DNA of 64,000 nucleotides from Phoma sp. XZ068 (taxonomy: Eukaryota > Ascomycota > Dothideomycetes > Pleosporales > Didymellaceae): positions 868,001 to 932,000 of the forward strand of contig RBKR01000011.1 of the NCBI GenBank assembly GCA_004835665.1, read 5' to 3'. Positions 21,048-31,650 of this stretch are shown here, piece by piece. Made by a program: the position numbers and the translations under genes. Numbering within the stretch: position 1 is the first letter of the stretch; the number at the start of each line of letters is the position of its first letter. The notes under the pieces are model-generated. The model was given only the letters and a program-made list of their open reading frames with translations, was not told the origin of the DNA and ran no database searches.

Positions 21048-21872
21048 GGTGGTCGTAGTGGGGCGGCGTAGTGCGCAACGGCGGTGGTGAAGTTCATCTG
21101 GTGTTTACAAACACGCGGACGCGGTTGCCGAATTCACGAGTGCACGGGCCTTCGACGCAACCCAACACAGACACCAAACCCTAAACCGTTCATCCTTCAA
21201 CGTGCCGGCGCCATCCGCAATCTTGAGCTACATCATCCTCGTACATGTAGGTTGTCGAAGAGCCTCTCTTTCCACTACGAAGCAGGAGCCTGTTTCCTCT
21301 CAGCCTTGAAGTAGTATTGCTCATGCCGCTCCCAATGTCTGCATCGCTGGCTGCTGCCGAGTAACGCCGGCAGCCATATCAGTTCTTTCCACTCAAAGAT
21401 CTCGAAATGATCACTGTCTTCCAAAAATAAAGTGTTCTTACTGTCCTGGATTCCTTACTATGTACACATGCAGGACGATCTGCAATGCGTTGCTGGACAG
21501 AAAGCCAAATCCTGCCTATCTGAAGGGCCGGAACTGGCGGAACATGTATCGGTGCAACATGCTTCTCCCAAATACCGGTGCTTGCTCGGAAAGGGTGCTT
21601 ATTCGGAAATTTCCCATCTCAATACCTCGATGCGGCAATTAAAGCAACCTGCAATCCAGTTACAGGTACAGCCGAACGATCTTTTCCTGATGCAGAACCC
21701 TTTCACCACATCACTTAGCCCTGATCTACGTAGTAGATAGACCGTGACTATTGGAATGACCTCCTGAACGCGCTGTCACTGTGAAGGTTAAATAGACTTG
21801 CCATAGGTTCTCGCAGGATCGCCTTGATTGTGGCCATCGGTTCCCTTCACATTCATTGATCAGCCCGGCGAT
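21048..21872. promoter_or_regulatory. Divergent intergenic region between ADIP-like and BBE-oxidase genes
   Basis: 825 bp separating two start codons on opposite strands. Only short frames; no clear TATA box. Expected to hold both promoters. Confidence 0.4.
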
Positions 21873-23544
21873 ATGGCGCCTCCCTCGTTTCTAGCCCTTG
21901 CTGCTTTCTTGCTCACAGTGAGCACTTCCTTCGCTGCTCCTGATATAGCTACTATCAAGGCTTGCACCGACATCAAAGGTGCACTCCCTGCAAAAGTACT
22001 AACGAAAATAAACTTTGCTCTTGAATACGAATATGAGACACAGCAGTACTGGTCTACCGCTCTGCGCAGTGTCGATCCAGCATGCATTGTTCAGCCAGAC
22101 TCTGCAGAGGATGTCGCAGCCGTTGTCAGGATACTCAACAAATACCCTAGCGTTAAGTTCGCAGTACGGAGCGGTGGCAAAGATCCGAATTACGGTCATG
22201 CATCAATTCAAGACGGCGTGCAAATCGTCATGACTGATATTGCCGGCGCAACCTACGATGCAGACAAGGACCTTGCCTACGTAAAGCCAGGAGGTGAATG
22301 GAACGATGTCCTCCGTGACCTCGAACCGAGTGGAGTAGCTGTTGCTGGTGGCCGTCTGGGTGAGCTTAATATCGGCTTGCTTTAACTAAGCGTGCATTGC
22401 TAACGACTGGAAGGCTTCGTAGGCGTCGGCGGATTACTCCTTGGAGGGGGCCTCTCCTTCCTCACTGCGCAAGAGGGTCTTGCTGCTGATAATATCATCA
22501 GTTGGGAAACAGTTATGGCGAACGGATCAATCGTCAATGTTGATGCAGCTGCTAATCCTGACCTTGCACAAGCAATGAGGGGAAGTGGTGGTCAGTTTGG
22601 TATTGTCACTAAGTATACCATGAAGACTCACCACATCGTCGATGTCTTTGGGGGCGCCTGCTTCTACGATGCCGTCCATGATGACAAGATCCATGCCGCA
22701 CTGCACAACTTTATGGCCAACGAGGATCCCAAAGCTGCGATCATCATCTCACAGCTTATATTTATTGGTGGCTCGAAGAGCAACGTCATCTTTACTTTCT
22801 ATGATGGCCCCACTCCACCTACCACTGGCCCATTCGCCGAATTTTTGAAGATTCCCGGCATTGCATGCGCTCCCAAGAGGCGAAGTTACGCGGATTTAGT
22901 AAGTTTTGAGTTCTCACAGCAGGAAGGCAACATTTACTGATTATACATAGGTCAAGGCCAACGGTGATTTGATAGCCATTTTAAACGCTCGAGTCAATCT
23001 CAGGGTATTACTCACTCCGATAGTCCTATGAAGAAACCTCGTTGACGAAACCCAGACATACACCATCCCATACATTGCCAGCCGTCCCCAAATGTACAAA
23101 GAGATCCGTGACAAGTTCGTCGAGATCACTACACCGTTCCTGAATGTGCTTCATGCCGCTAGCCAATTTACCGTCGACTTCCAACCCTTCCCGAGCCAGT
23201 TTGGCAAGATCTCTGAGGCCAAGGGAGGAAACGCTATGGGTCTCACTGCCTCTGACCCTGACCGGCTCGTCCTTGAGATCCAGGGCTCGTGGTACTCACC
23301 CAGCGATGATGCTGAGGGACACGCTCTGAGCAAGAGGTTAACAGACTGGCTCGACGAACAGGTACCAAAGTGGCTTGCTGAAGCTGGCATGGACAGCCAG
23401 TACCTTCCCTTGTTCTTGAACGATGCCTCCGCCGATCAGGATGTGATGGGTAGCTACAAGGACGCTGCGAAATTCAGGGCGCTCCAGAAGAGTGTTGACC
23501 CTAAAGGTTTGTTCAGTACTAGAGGAGGTGGGTTCAAGTACTGA
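21873..23544 (+). CDS. Secreted FAD-linked (BBE-type) oxidoreductase
   Basis: Four exons: 21873-22359, 22414-22898, 22951-23004, 23056-23544 (504 residues), with introns of 54, 52 and 51 bp; exon 3 is only 18 codons. The third donor (GTATTA) is weak, but the join gives NLR-TYTIPYI, which fits the family. A signal peptide (MAPPSFLALAAFLLTVSTSFAA) is followed by a PCMH-type FAD domain: residues 72-92, then RSGGK at 99-103, VKPGGEW, GGLLLGGGLSFL and MRGSGGQFGIVT. The berberine-bridge C-terminus ends SVDPKGLFSTRGGGFKY. Most relatives have His where this protein has K103, the site of covalent flavin attachment. The substrate is unknown; fungal relatives oxidise sugars or alkaloid-like molecules. 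Its 3' end faces a DAL5-like transporter. Confidence 0.88.
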
Positions 23545-24422
23545 TGGCTGGACTTTGGATCCGTGGGTTTATTCGATTCTATGTTTCATTATTGTTATTA
23601 TTATTTTTTCGTTGTAGCAACGTCATTTGGGTTGTCTCGACTACATACTTTTACTTAGTAGAAGTGCCTGGAAGGAACAAAATTCAATAGTTATCATTTT
23701 CACTGCGTCAACTACATGCAACATGAACTCCCTTGGGCTCCATAGTACTTACGTGGAAACCTTACACATTGGTCTCGATGCTGCAACGATGGTTGCCGCT
23801 AGCCTTGCTTATGGGAGACGCCATGCAGTCAATATTTGAATGTTGCTGTGATACAGTCCATTGTATGCAAGTAGTCAGTCCACAGAATTATAACGGATCA
23901 AACTAGATAATCGGAGCAAAACCACGTATGCTTGCAAGCCCTGGGTTGGAGCTAGATCCAGCGTGTGATAATGCGAAACTGGAGCACTTCTTTTTTCTCG
24001 TCGCACCAGGCCGCTCATGATAGTAATCACCCGAATGCTCGTTTCCGACATCATTTTCGGTCTTGCCTCGGAATGGAGATGTGCACATGCTCGTTCAGGA
24101 TCGACATGCTTTGGCGACAGGCGAATGGGTGGCCTTGCCTTCGGCTTGTTTCATAGCCATAACTAATCAATGTTTAGTAACCAAGCAATCGAAAAGTACA
24201 TATTCACATGGACTACCTGCCGTTCACTTTTGCTTCGCCATTCCGAATCATCCCAAGTCTTTCAGTATACAGCAGTAATTCCTAAACATCACGCAAGATA
24301 CAGGGGCAGGACATTGTGGTACTTTAATATTCATTGGGTATACATTCATGATCATCATTCGCACACGTCGCGCAGTATGAGATTACACTTCGACGATTCA
24401 GACCAGTGCGGAAGGAAACCAC
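23545..24422. other. Convergent intergenic region
   Basis: 878 bp between the oxidase and transporter stop codons. AT-rich just after 23580. Short frames only; no RNA gene or repeat recognised. Confidence 0.4.
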
Positions 24423-26083
24423 CTAGATGGTGTACCTGAAACCCTTCTGGTCACCCTCGTTGTACTCAAGCTCAACTTCGCCGCGGTCCGCGCGCTTGTT
24501 CTGCCTGGTGGAGATCAAGGTTACGACACCAACAAGGATCAGAGAGAAACAGCTGGTTGCGATGCAGGCGTAGATACCGGGACGGTAGTGAGGCGCATCC
24601 TGAGTCCTGAAGACCAAACCGCCGGCAATACCACCAACACCACCCATACCGACAAGGGTTGCCGAGCAGAAAGCGCGCTTCCACTGTCCACGGATGTTGT
24701 TTGCCTGGTACGACATCGTCGCTGGGACATTGCTGTTGGCACCAGCAGTGGTCAGGAAGACACCGAAGTACCTGACCGCGGGGCTCTTGGCGAAACCCAT
24801 GATGGGCAGACCGACCAGGCAGAGAATCATGTTGAAGACGATGATCGGGCCACGAATCTTCTTCTTGTCACCGACCCATCCACATGCGTACATGACAATG
24901 GCAGCGAATGCGTAGGGTGGCGCGACAAGGCACTGTGCAGCACCGACGCTGAAGCCCATGTTGCGCTGCAGAATGATAGGAAGGAAGTACGCCAGCGCAT
25001 ATGAGACTGTTGTGGTGTTGAAGAAAATCTGGGTAGGTTAGCATGGCCTTCTCTTCACACGCTGATTGACTTACCAAAGCGTAACACCAGACCTTGAAGT
25101 CCAGACCACCCTTGAAGAATTTCCTTGTGTTCCACGGCTCTGGCTTAGCATCACCGCGGTCGCGGTCGACACGGTTAATGATGAACTTGGCCTCACGCTC
25201 AGTCAAGAACTTCCAGGATGTGTGGGCCTTGTCGGGGAAATCGACCAACATCCAGTATGCGCCAATACCGAGAAAGCAAGTGAGAGCACCTTCGATGATG
25301 AAGATCCTGAGTGTTGTCAGTATTCTGAGAGGAGATGAAAATGGAGGGAGATAACGTACCAGCGCCAGCCTGTGAGGCCCTCCCTTCCTTGCAACTGCAT
25401 CAGACCATATGCGAGAATACCAGCGCAAGCCGATGCCAAACTGCCAAGGATGTAGAAGACACTGTATCGCTTTCCGATGTCATAACGGGTGTACCAGGTG
25501 GACATGAGGTAAACGCAGGATGGGAAGAAACCGGCCTCTAATATGCCAAGCACAACTCGGAGCGCAGCGAGAGATTGCCAGTCCTTTGCGAATCCCATAC
25601 CAATCATGACTCCTCCCCAAAGTGCCACAATGGTCGACAGGTGCACACGAGGTCCCAGGTATCGGATAATAATAGTCGATGGCGGCTGAAAGACAATATA
25701 TGTGGTGAAGAAAACGAGGGTTACGACGGAGTAACGCGAGACAGTACCCATGAGAACGTTGAGGTGCAACTCTACGTTCATACTGTACTTTTGTTAGTAT
25801 ATTCGTCATGTGAAGTGTAAGATTTGCTGACGCACCCGGCAATGGCAGCGGCCGACAAATTCGTACGATCCATCAGCGAAATGCAGTAAAGCACACCCAC
25901 TGTAACGACAAGGCGACGATCGATACGGTGGATGATTTTTTTCTGCTCCTCTGGAGTGAACTCACACTCATAGTCATCATGAGTGGAGCTGTTGACATCC
26001 TCCTTGTGAGTAACAATATCCTTCTCGTGGTCGACATTGTTGTACTCGTTGTGGTAGGCGGCGGCCTGCATGTTGTTCGCCAT
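24423..26083 (-). CDS. MFS transporter, anion:cation symporter family (DAL5/TNA1-like)
   Basis: Four exons: 26083-25836, 25782-25360, 25306-25075, 25028-24423 (502 residues), introns of 53, 53 and 46 bp, all in phase. An acidic cytosolic N-terminus leads to the first membrane segment at about VVTVGVLYCISLMDRTNLSAAAIAG. The DRTN motif and the following NVELHL are hallmarks of the allantoate/nicotinate/pantothenate permease branch. About 12 hydrophobic helices are visible, with LGILEAGFFPSCVYLMSTWYTR in the fourth-fifth region. The C-terminus is charged. Such carriers import organic anions at the plasma membrane; the substrate here is unknown. A TATA box lies about 90 bp upstream, and the gene is tail-to-tail with the BBE oxidase. 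Confidence 0.9.
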
Positions 26084-26166
26084 CTTTGCGGTATCAGTAG
26101 ATGGGCTGGGAAGAGCGAACAAGGAGCTTGGGTCGCAACAGTGGATACGTGATCCCACGATACTGT

Positions 26167-26174
26167 TATATATA
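26167..26174 (-). promoter_or_regulatory. TATA box of the DAL5-like transporter gene
   Basis: TATATATA read on the minus strand, about 85-90 bp before the ATG at 26083, the usual distance for a fungal core promoter. Confidence 0.55.
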
Positions 26175-28773
26175 CAACTGGCCCCTGTACGACCCGCCAT
26201 TGAACACCGCCAAGTAACTGCGGGCCATTGCTCGACGTCAAAAATCTGGAAAGATACCGAGGCCCCGGCGATCCCACCTGTTTGAGGTAATGGGATCTCA
26301 ATAACCCCAGCAATAGGCTCCAGGGTTGTGGAGAGCCCCAGAGGGAGAGCAGACGCCCTGGGCGCTCAGCGGCAGTCGAGTCTGGGGTTTGGCTTGGCGC
26401 GTGGAGACCCCGCGTGTGAGAGGCCGCCTCCTCGCTAGGGTCCCCACCCTCGGACCAATCGAGACGCGGAGTCCAAGAGGCAAGCCTGTCCGCTTGCACG
26501 CTTGCGACTCTTGTCTGATGTCAAGGGGACACTGCATGTGTAGGAGGCGTGCAGCTAAGGGTAGGTCAAGCCAAAGCGCGATGTTTTGTTCAACGTCGAC
26601 TAATGTTTAACGTTGTGCTCTTTCTCAGTCGTTGGTGATCTGCATGCCACAACGTTTCAAGCACTCTCACGCGGGGTAAATCCACAGGCGTCACAGCACT
26701 CCACAATTTCCGTCTAGATTGACCAAAGTAGGACACTCCTCCGGTGGTGGGTATGGGGGGCGATTGTGTCGATGAACTGATGTAACAACAACTAGCCGCA
26801 CCACTCCGGAAGATGCACTTAGCATCTGCCGTGGCTTGACATCCGGCTTGGCACATTTCGGTCGCTTTCGTGCAGCTACACCTAGTGCTTGTTACTGAAG
26901 AAGCATCTGTGATGCAAGATCATGTCTTCTTATCCTGGGACCCTGATCGTCATCCCAGGAACAGCACCTTGCGCGAGCTACTTTGACTTCCCATACACCT
27001 CAACAAACGATTGGAGTTCGAGGATACACGCACGGCTGTGCTCCCTACGGCAAGGGGCAGCCGACCTTCGCGTACTAGCGGCTCCTTTTTGACTCGTCTC
27101 CATGCGCTTCGGGCGACAACTTCCGCGGTTGCATGACGTCCACGGCCTTTCACCGACTTCCAAGCCTTTAGTCCGATGCGGCCGTGTCTTGTCAGACGAT
27201 CAGTTGGCTCCACGAGCCGGGAAACTGCTTTGAGTTCTCCTCTGATTTCAAACACGACGCCTTGGATATCCGTGCGAGCTTGGCCATTTTCCCTTCGACC
27301 ACTCACATGGGATTCATCTCCTTTCGCATTGTGTGTTTATCTCCTGAGCTTCTAAAGCGGCTCTTAGGGCAAGGTCTGCCCGCAATCTTTCGACCGTAGG
27401 CTGAGGAGCGAGTGCACACCCGAAGCTGATCCAATAGACGCCCTTCATACGTTCCCTTATTCATAATTACTGCATCTCGATACTGCATCTGGAGACAGTC
27501 GACTGCACCCTTGCCCACAAGCATTTATCAGGTCTAGGCACATCTCTCTGAACCCTTGCGCTCGACCGTTATGCCACATGGCCATCCCAACATGGAAATG
27601 TAGGAATGACTTGTTTGTTTGTAATTCCCAGATACCTGGTCATGCTCTGGATCAGCATTGCTCCTGCCTGCCAATCATCACCGTGCATCACCTCAGTGGC
27701 TGAGGCCTCGATTTCAGGCCTTATGCGCGAGGCGGCACCATACACTGCACCTCTTCACAAACTTCAACTTCAGTATCAATCGCGAAGGGATACCACCAAT
27801 TACGATACCTACTTCATTGGACCGAGGCTTCTATCCCGCCATCAATAAGCCACCCGAGTGCTTCCGAAGCTGGGACGCAAGTCAAGCGAAGCCCAACATC
27901 TACCTGCATGGAAATAATGGAAATAATGAAAGTGTTGAACAATAACGCTAGTAAGGTACTCCAACATTGACGACAAACCGAGGTTCACTTTCCGCGGCCA
28001 AGTAACTAAGCGATGTGAAACAAGCGCGTGCATCATGCAGTTCAACCACATGACTGGCCTGTATGCAAGAGTATGTTGTACGACGTCAAGAGAGATCGGG
28101 ATGCCCCGAGGTTTGAGATATCTCCATGGGCCTCCCTCCACACCAACTGGTTGATGCCTTATAACTATATCTCATAGAGCCCAACCCTGCTCTCTTTCTA
28201 ACTAGCAACATCCTTGAACCTGCTTTTCAGTATTTGAGCTTGGTAGATGCTTAACTCTTTTCCCACACTGTGGTCCGCGTGATGTAGAAATACGAGAATA
28301 CGCTGCTTGCTACGAGCCAACACCGGCAAGACGCCATCGAATATAATGATATGATACTACATCTTGACATGTGTATTTTATATAACAACCACTGTTTCTA
28401 TTCACTGTCCGTAAGCAAAGACTAATTTTACATCAGACGGAACATCATGCTTTGGCGCAACCGTCAAACAAAAAAGAAATGCATCCAACTTACACAGTAT
28501 GAAACAGCAATTTCCCTTGAGGGGAGAATGCGAAGACTCATAGGAATGAAGTATTCGACGTATCGTAGCCTTGTCTCGGTTCCGAGTTCGCAAAGCCCGA
28601 TTCGGTCCGGAACTCTGAGGCGATCCGGGCCTAACCCTTGAACAGCCCATGTGAAAGTGCTGGAAACACTGCATCTTTCAGGAGCTTTAACTTCTGAATT
28701 TCTACACCTGCGACCTACCAAAGACCACTCCAGATCTTACGCAAGGCTGGGCTCTATCTACACAGTGACAGCG
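26175..28773. other. Gene-poor region
   Basis: About 2.6 kb with no frame longer than about 210 codons, none of which carries a recognisable domain or coherent splice structure. The left end is the transporter promoter, the right end the promoter of the hydrolase at 28774. It could hold an untranslated transcript or a decayed gene; I see no terminal repeats or transposase remnants. Confidence 0.4.
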
Positions 28774-29628
28774 ATGATGTCGAAATCGACCACCACGGAC
28801 CTGCAGCATGAGACCATCACACTGTCAACTGGCTCGATATCGCACATTTGGCATCCGAAGATACCTGCTCGCGCAATAATTGTACTTCAACATGGCTTCT
28901 GCGAGTACGCCGAGCGCTATGTCACCTCACACCATAGCTTCATCAAAGAACTCAACACTGCCAGTTACACCGTCTATGCTCTGGACATGTGGGGCCATGG
29001 ACAATCACCAGGCACTCGAGGTGTAACGCACATCGGGAAGGCTGTACAAGATCACGTTGAGTTGCGCAGACTCGCTGCCAAAGAAGGACTGCCAATCATT
29101 TTTTTCGGCCACTCGCTGGGCGGCCTGGTTACTGCGGGGAGTGCGACAGCGGATCCAGAAAACATCAAGGGAGTCGTGATGACAGGGCCCGCGCTGCCAG
29201 ATGTCCTACCAAGACTTGTGAGGGCTGCTGTTGGTGTGTTGACAAGGAGCATGCCTACGATTTCTGTTCCAATGCCAGGTGCCGCGCTTGACGGCCTGAC
29301 GAGAGACGTGGAGGAGATCAAACGATTCACCACCGATCCACTGGTGCCACAGCGGCAGGTTCCGTTCCTGATAGCTGCCACTGCTCTTGATACGATGCAG
29401 AAAATCAACGATGGGCTGAAGCAATGGAAAGTGCCAACTCTGGTTATCCACGGGACAGCTGATACGTATACGGAGTGGAAAGGAAGTGAGAAGTTCGTCA
29501 ATGGGATTGTGTCAGAGGATAAGACATTTCGGAAATATGAGGATGGGAGACACGAGTTACTGCATGACCCACCCTGTGCTGACAAAGTATTCAGTGAGAT
29601 TATGGAGTGGATAGAGAAGCATATTTAA
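28774..29628 (+). CDS. Alpha/beta hydrolase, monoacylglycerol lipase-like
   Basis: Single exon of 284 residues; two consecutive ATGs at 28774 and 28777, the first used. The fold markers are LQHGFCEYAERY (oxyanion-side HG), DMWGHGQSPG and the nucleophile elbow GHSLGG with S114. The acid is D230 in HGTADTYT and the base H260 in DGRHELLHD, completing the Ser-Asp-His triad. This is the serine aminopeptidase S33/Hydrolase_4 layout of monoglyceride lipases such as yeast Yju3, which release glycerol and fatty acid from monoacylglycerol. No signal peptide, so cytosolic or lipid-droplet associated. Stop-to-stop distance to the next (convergent) gene is only about 60 bp. Confidence 0.88.
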   Translation: MMSKSTTTDLQHETITLSTGSISHIWHPKIPARAIIVLQHGFCEYAERYVTSHHSFIKELNTASYTVYALDMWGHGQSPGTRGVTHIGKAVQDHVELRRLAAKEGLPIIFFGHSLGGLVTAGSATADPENIKGVVMTGPALPDVLPRLVRAAVGVLTRSMPTISVPMPGAALDGLTRDVEEIKRFTTDPLVPQRQVPFLIAATALDTMQKINDGLKQWKVPTLVIHGTADTYTEWKGSEKFVNGIVSEDKTFRKYEDGRHELLHDPPCADKVFSEIMEWIEKHI

Positions 29629-29686
29629 TGTGGTCATTGGGTGCTGATCCGTCGCTCATGATACCTCGCCCGGAACCATAGTCTAG

Positions 29687-31179
29687 CTATTTTCGAAGGT
29701 TTATCCTAAGCTTCTTCACCTTACATGGCTCCGGAACGCATGGACGCCTTATACCCCAATCCTCCCCTTCCTTGGTAAAGATAGCATAATTTAGACAGCT
29801 ACCCATTTCATCAGGCAGCGACCAGGTGTGATCATCCCGCGTTACCAACCAGAAGAGATGAAGAAGGCCCATACGAGCTGTGATCGTCTCTTTCTCTGCA
29901 TCGAAGGTGTCCGAAATCTTCATTGGCTTAGAAAAGTGCAGCCACGGTTCAAAAAGCGCGGTCTTGTCTTTGACCTTGTGTTCCACAATGTCGATCCGGA
30001 GAAACATGATCTCGTCGCTGCTGACTAGGAAGGAATAGCGAAGGTTGACCATGAGCATCCACTGCACCGTGTCACCTGTAAGAGTCAGCCTGCCGCTCGT
30101 TATCATTTGCACTGAAAATGCCTCTCACCAAGAACACAGCGGAGACTGCCCCATTTCGCAGTTTGACGCAGTCTGTACGCTTCGGATAAAGCTCCTGGCT
30201 GACCAGCAAGGAACTCCACATGGCCAATGAGACGAGCCTCATGCTCCTCGCCTGAGTTTCGAAATTTGATCACATAACGTGGCGCCCACACACAGTCTTC
30301 GTTCGCGATGTCTTCGTCCTCGGCGTCGCTTAACATACACTCTCTTGTTCTACTCCACTTTTTGAAGCCATATGTCCCTAGCAGCAATTTCATGACTGTC
30401 TGGACGGGGCGCACAGCGTGGTCCTCGAAATCAGCTTCGAACGCTTCAGGGTTGTCGGGTATAACAGGGAGCTTCGCATTAAAGAAATAAGGTGGCGCTG
30501 AAGCCCATCGTAGCTCATCGAACGAGTCGGAGCAGCGCTTGTTCATCCACTGATCCATGACTTCTTCTTTGAACCTCTCCTAAGGCCTCATGAAGCCACT
30601 GTACCACATTTTCTCCGGATAAGATGAGATGAACATGGGAGCGGACTGTGTATTGGCAGTCGAAATGGTATAATCGAGTGTAATTGGATCGAGGATGATA
30701 AATCTCGAACTCCCTGGGATGTCCATGCCATTTTTGGATGTGGCTTTGCACAATGCCAAGCGGCGCAATGATTCTGTGTCCACTGTATAGGTCTCACGGG
30801 AACTGACTCGCCGTGTACCCCTGTGTGAAGTGACCCTCGGTACGCTCGAAGGACGAATGGGCTCTCCAACGGGTTCTGGCTCGTCACCCCCATTTTCGTC
30901 TTGTTGTTCGTCGTCCGAGCCAAATTGAGAGATAGCTTCAAGCAGGTCCCACTGGCAGTCTTGTAATACTCGGATAGCGACGCTGACTGGTTCTTTCGTG
31001 GCTTGAATAAAGTCTCCAATTGCCGTGCGCTGCTCCGTATTGAGACTGGCTATGTAGGTTTCAATCTCCATGTTGTCGCTGGGAGGCTGAGTTCGTTGGA
31101 CGGCCGTGATCTCGGTTTGCTCCTCATCTGACCCTCGCTCTTCGCTTCTGTTGTCTTGGGAACCTCTGCGGTCTGCCAT
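29687..31179 (-). CDS. UBA-like hypothetical protein interrupted by an in-frame TAG
   Basis: The minus-strand frame runs from ATG 31179 to a TAG at 30580-30582. It continues in the same frame to 30129, then over a good 53-bp intron (30076-30128, GTGAGA...CTGAC...CAG) to a stop at 29687. Read through, it would be about 480 residues. Residues 38-90 (TYIASLNTEQRTAIGDFIQAT, LQDCQWDLLEAISQF) look like a UBA/TAP-C-type ubiquitin-binding helix bundle. The middle is acidic and disordered, and the C-terminal part, rich in W and charged residues (YVIKFRNSG, GDTVQWMLMVNLRYSFLV), is an unrecognised beta-rich domain. The N-terminal 199-residue ORF may be translated alone, the stop may be removed by an unrecognised intron, or the gene may be broken. 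Function unknown. Confidence 0.5.
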
Positions 31180-31650
31180 AATGATGGAATGTAACGACAG
31201 TTGCGAGTGGATAATGATGGAATCCGTGCTGTTGGTGAGTTGTACGCAATGAGGTGTTGACTTGACAACAGTAAGCGTCAGGTGGAGGCTACCAGGTGGC
31301 TATTGCCTTTCAAACCCGTCTTTTTACTTTACAGAAGTGCCACATTATGCTACATAATAGGGTAGCAGCGTCCTGGCGACAAATCAGACTCGCGTGTTGC
31401 GACTGGGTCAGCTTTGGCAAGAGCACGATAAGACTTTGAACTGCCATAGATTGGATAACATGTTTGCCTTGTATAGAATGCACTATCCGGTGTTTGAAGA
31501 CAACGATGTTCTGAGTGCGAGAACCAACTGGAGGAGAGTGTAATGACTAAGCACGTCGGGCGAGAGGGCCACTGTGATTGGCCCAAGCGCACAACACCTC
31601 GCAAAGTCGCAAGGCATCTCATAACTGCCCTAAACCATCAAAAGCCAACA
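31180..31650. promoter_or_regulatory. Divergent intergenic region
   Basis: 471 bp between the UBA-like gene and the PP2C gene, which point away from each other. No TATA box seen; no coding exon. Confidence 0.4.

Noticed and set aside
26298..27306. Decayed transposon
   Set aside because: Frames here lack transposase or reverse-transcriptase motifs, and no terminal or direct repeats were seen.
31543..31650. Longer N-terminus of the PP2C gene from 31543
   Set aside because: The ATG at 31651 has better context and starts a proper mitochondrial leader; the upstream codons look like 5'UTR.
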